This document shows, one piece after another, positions 6,053 to 7,542 of a stretch of DNA of 7,542 nt. Numbering within the stretch: the first letter of the stretch is position 1; every line of letters starts with the position of its first letter. This stretch comes from Clostridiales bacterium. GTDB taxonomy: Bacteria; Bacillota; Clostridia; Oscillospirales; Oscillospiraceae. The stretch is taken from positions 1 through 7,542 of the forward strand of contig JAQXNP010000167.1 of NCBI GenBank assembly GCA_029098065.1, read 5' to 3'. The notes under the pieces were generated by a model. That model ran no database searches and had not been told where the DNA came from. It saw only the letters and a program-made list of their open reading frames with translations. The translations under genes were made by a program, and so were the position numbers.

Positions 6053-7438
6053 TTGCGCCGCAAAAATAATCTGGGCCGGGACCCGGTGCCCGCGCTCATC
6101 CTTCGGCTGGCCGTCCCTACCATGCTGGCCCAGTTCATCAACGTTCTTTACAGCATTGTGGACCGGATGTTCATCGGCCACATTCCCGAGATCGGGGATC
6201 TGGCCCTGGCCGGAGTCGGTGTGTGCGGCCCCATTGTCACCCTGCTGTCCTCCTTCGCCTACCTGGTCTGTCAGGGGGGCGCCCCCCTGATGTCCATGAA
6301 AATGGGGGCCGGGGATCGGGAAGGGGCCTCTGTCATTTTGTCCAACTGCTTTCGGATGCTGCTGGTCCTGGCGGTTGGATTGTCCGCCGTTTTCTTTCTT
6401 CTGCGGCGTCAGCTTCTCTGGTGGTTCGGCGCCAGTTCCGACACCTTCCCCTACGCCCTGACCGACCTGACCATCTACATCGCGGGCACCGCCTTCGCTC
6501 TGCTGGCCACGGGGCTCAACAACTTTCTCATCTGCCAGGGCCACTCCGGCCTGGGCATGGGCACGGTGGTTCTGGGGGCAGTGATGAATATCGTTCTGGA
6601 CCCCGTTTTTATTTTCGCGCTGGATCTGGGGGTGGCGGGAGCGGCCTGGGCCACCCTGATCTCCCAGGCCTGCTCCTGTCTCTTCGCCCTGGTGTGCCTG
6701 CGGATGAAATTCATCCCCGTCCCACTGCGCTGGGGCCGCTTCCACTGGCCGGTGTGCCGGAAGGCTCTTGCCTTCGGCCTGTCCCCCTTCCTCACGATCG
6801 CCACGGACAGCGTTCTGCTCATCGTGCTCAACACGGTGCTCCAGCGGTACGGCGGCCCCGGGGAGGGAGATTTTCTTCTCACCTGCGCCGCCATTGTCCA
6901 GAGCTATATGCTCCTGATCACCATGCCCATGGGAGGCATCACCCTGGGCTGCCAGAGTGTGGTCAGTTTCAATTACGGCGCCGGAAACAGCCAACGGGTA
7001 AAGAAGGCCCTCCAGTCCATCCTGATCCTGTGCGTTTCCTTCACCGTGGTGATGCTCCTCATTACCCATCTGGCCTCCCCTCTGTTCGTCCGGCTTTTCA
7101 CCCAGAGCGGGGAGATCGCCGGCCGGAGCGTGGACTTCATCAAAATCTACACCGCCGCCATCATTCCTCTGGCCGTTCAATATACCATCGTGGATCAGTC
7201 CACCGCCCTCGGGCAGGTCCGGCTGGCTCTTTTCTGCTCCATGTTCCGCAAGAGCGTTTTCCTGATCTCCACCCTGTCCCTGCCCGCCGTTCTCACCGCC
7301 TCCGCCGCCTTCCTGGCGGAGCCGGTGTGCGACGTGGTCTCGGCGTGTGTCTCTTCCGTTCTGTTTCTCCGGCTCATCCCCCCACTGCTGGCCCGGCGGG
7401 CCCAGGCCGTTGACAGCGGTGCGCAAAACAGTTTATAA
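6053..7438 (+). CDS. MATE-family multidrug efflux transporter (MepA-like)
   Basis: A 461-residue inner-membrane protein of the MATE (multi-antimicrobial extrusion) family, which exports cationic drugs or metabolites by Na+ or H+ antiport. Features seen, counting from TTG 6053: an N-terminal NLGRDPV-x-x-L-I-LRLAVPTMLAQ stretch (6-27), the VLYSIVDRMFIGH motif (31-43), GDLALAGVGVCGP (48-60), the glycine-rich QGGAPLMSMKMGAGD (74-88), NNFLICQGHS (156-165) and NIVLDPVFIF (179-188), with two pseudo-repeats of about six hydrophobic helices. The length fits a 12-helix MATE. TTG is chosen because transcription starts after the promoter at 5979-6007, AGGGAGAGGG (6038-6047) lies just upstream, and the sequence MRRKNNLGRDPV resembles family N-termini; the open frame upstream to 5876 would precede the promoter. 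It is divergent from hsp20. The end of the gene contains the next gene's promoter, so no terminator separates them. Substrate unknown. Confidence 0.93.
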   Translation: MRRKNNLGRDPVPALILRLAVPTMLAQFINVLYSIVDRMFIGHIPEIGDLALAGVGVCGPIVTLLSSFAYLVCQGGAPLMSMKMGAGDREGASVILSNCFRMLLVLAVGLSAVFFLLRRQLLWWFGASSDTFPYALTDLTIYIAGTAFALLATGLNNFLICQGHSGLGMGTVVLGAVMNIVLDPVFIFALDLGVAGAAWATLISQACSCLFALVCLRMKFIPVPLRWGRFHWPVCRKALAFGLSPFLTIATDSVLLIVLNTVLQRYGGPGEGDFLLTCAAIVQSYMLLITMPMGGITLGCQSVVSFNYGAGNSQRVKKALQSILILCVSFTVVMLLITHLASPLFVRLFTQSGEIAGRSVDFIKIYTAAIIPLAVQYTIVDQSTALGQVRLALFCSMFRKSVFLISTLSLPAVLTASAAFLAEPVCDVVSACVSSVLFLRLIPPLLARRAQAVDSGAQNSL

Positions 7439-7439
7439 T
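7410..7439 (+). promoter_or_regulatory. Near-consensus sigma-A promoter for the next gene
   Basis: A perfect -35 TTGACA (7410-7415) and a perfect -10 TATAAT (7434-7439) stand 18 bp apart. The promoter lies inside the last codons of the MATE gene, with the -10 overlapping its TAA, and would start transcription about 30 bp before the ATG at 7476. Confidence 0.82.
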
Positions 7440-7475
7440 GTCTCAAACACCCGAAAAGAGAGAAGGTACTCCAAT

Positions 7476-7542
7476 ATGAACACCAAAAAACCCTTTGTCA
7501 CCCTCCCCCAGCTCCAGAAGATGGTCCGGCAGTATCCCACCC
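7476..7542 (+). CDS. lysA: Probable diaminopimelate decarboxylase, N-terminal fragment (3' end outside window)
   Basis: Twenty-two codons are visible, reading MNTKKPFVTLPQLQKMVRQYPT before the window ends. The pattern KPFVT-x-x-Q-L-x-x-x-V-x-x-YPT resembles the start of clostridial diaminopimelate decarboxylases, where it is followed by PFHLYDE and the PLP-dependent barrel. That enzyme makes L-lysine from meso-diaminopimelate in the cytoplasm. AGAAGG (7461-7466) sits 9 nt before ATG 7476, and a strong promoter lies just upstream. No catalytic residue is within the window, so the name rests on the N-terminal pattern only. Confidence 0.5.
   Translation, partial: MNTKKPFVTLPQLQKMVRQYPT

Noticed and set aside
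6035..7426. A 463-codon open frame on - opposite the MATE gene
   Set aside because: It is a mirror frame rich in Gly, Gln, His and Glu with no recognisable domain, opposite a well-supported transporter.

Overview
The window reads as a chromosomal segment of a GC-rich Gram-positive anaerobe of the class Clostridia, most like the Oscillospiraceae (for example the Flavonifractor/Lawsonibacter group). That placement is inference: it rests on strong AGGAG-type ribosome binding sites, sigma-A-type promoters, a CIRCE heat-shock operator, GC-rich codons and the style of the gene families. No rRNA or other definitive marker is present. There is no CRISPR array, insertion sequence, tRNA or rRNA.

Layout. 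(1) Positions 1-385: the 3' end of an IclR-family regulator on +, closed by a strong hairpin terminator (431-466). (2) Positions 488-795 on -: remains of a MerR-family regulator that has lost its middle and its reading frame. It is divergent from (3) a two-gene + operon, 930-2356: an FMN-dependent NAD(P)H reductase with an iron-sulfur-type cysteine motif, then an aldo/keto reductase carrying an in-frame TGA at 2096-2098. The promoter between them (831-861) has the 19-bp spacer typical of MerR-activated promoters. So this looks like a MerR-controlled redox/detoxification module in which the regulator is broken and one of the two enzymes is interrupted. (4) A strong bidirectional terminator (2396-2433) separates this from a - strand heat-shock block: hsp20 (5712-5284), then clpB (5087-2460). 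sHsp and ClpB work together: the small heat-shock protein holds unfolding proteins in accessible aggregates and ClpB, with DnaK, extracts them. (5) The 340-bp region 5713-6052 holds a perfect CIRCE element (5922-5948), a potentially structured leader for hsp20, and a good sigma-A promoter (5979-6007) for the divergent + gene. (6) Positions 6053-7438: a MATE-family multidrug exporter starting at TTG. (7) A near-consensus promoter inside the end of the MATE gene drives the first 22 codons of a gene that resembles diaminopimelate decarboxylase (lysA), cut off by the window edge.

I do not see a clearly new biological system. The points most worth a second look are the paired decay of the MerR regulator and the aldo/keto reductase, and the CIRCE element with a long leader upstream of an hsp20-clpB pair.
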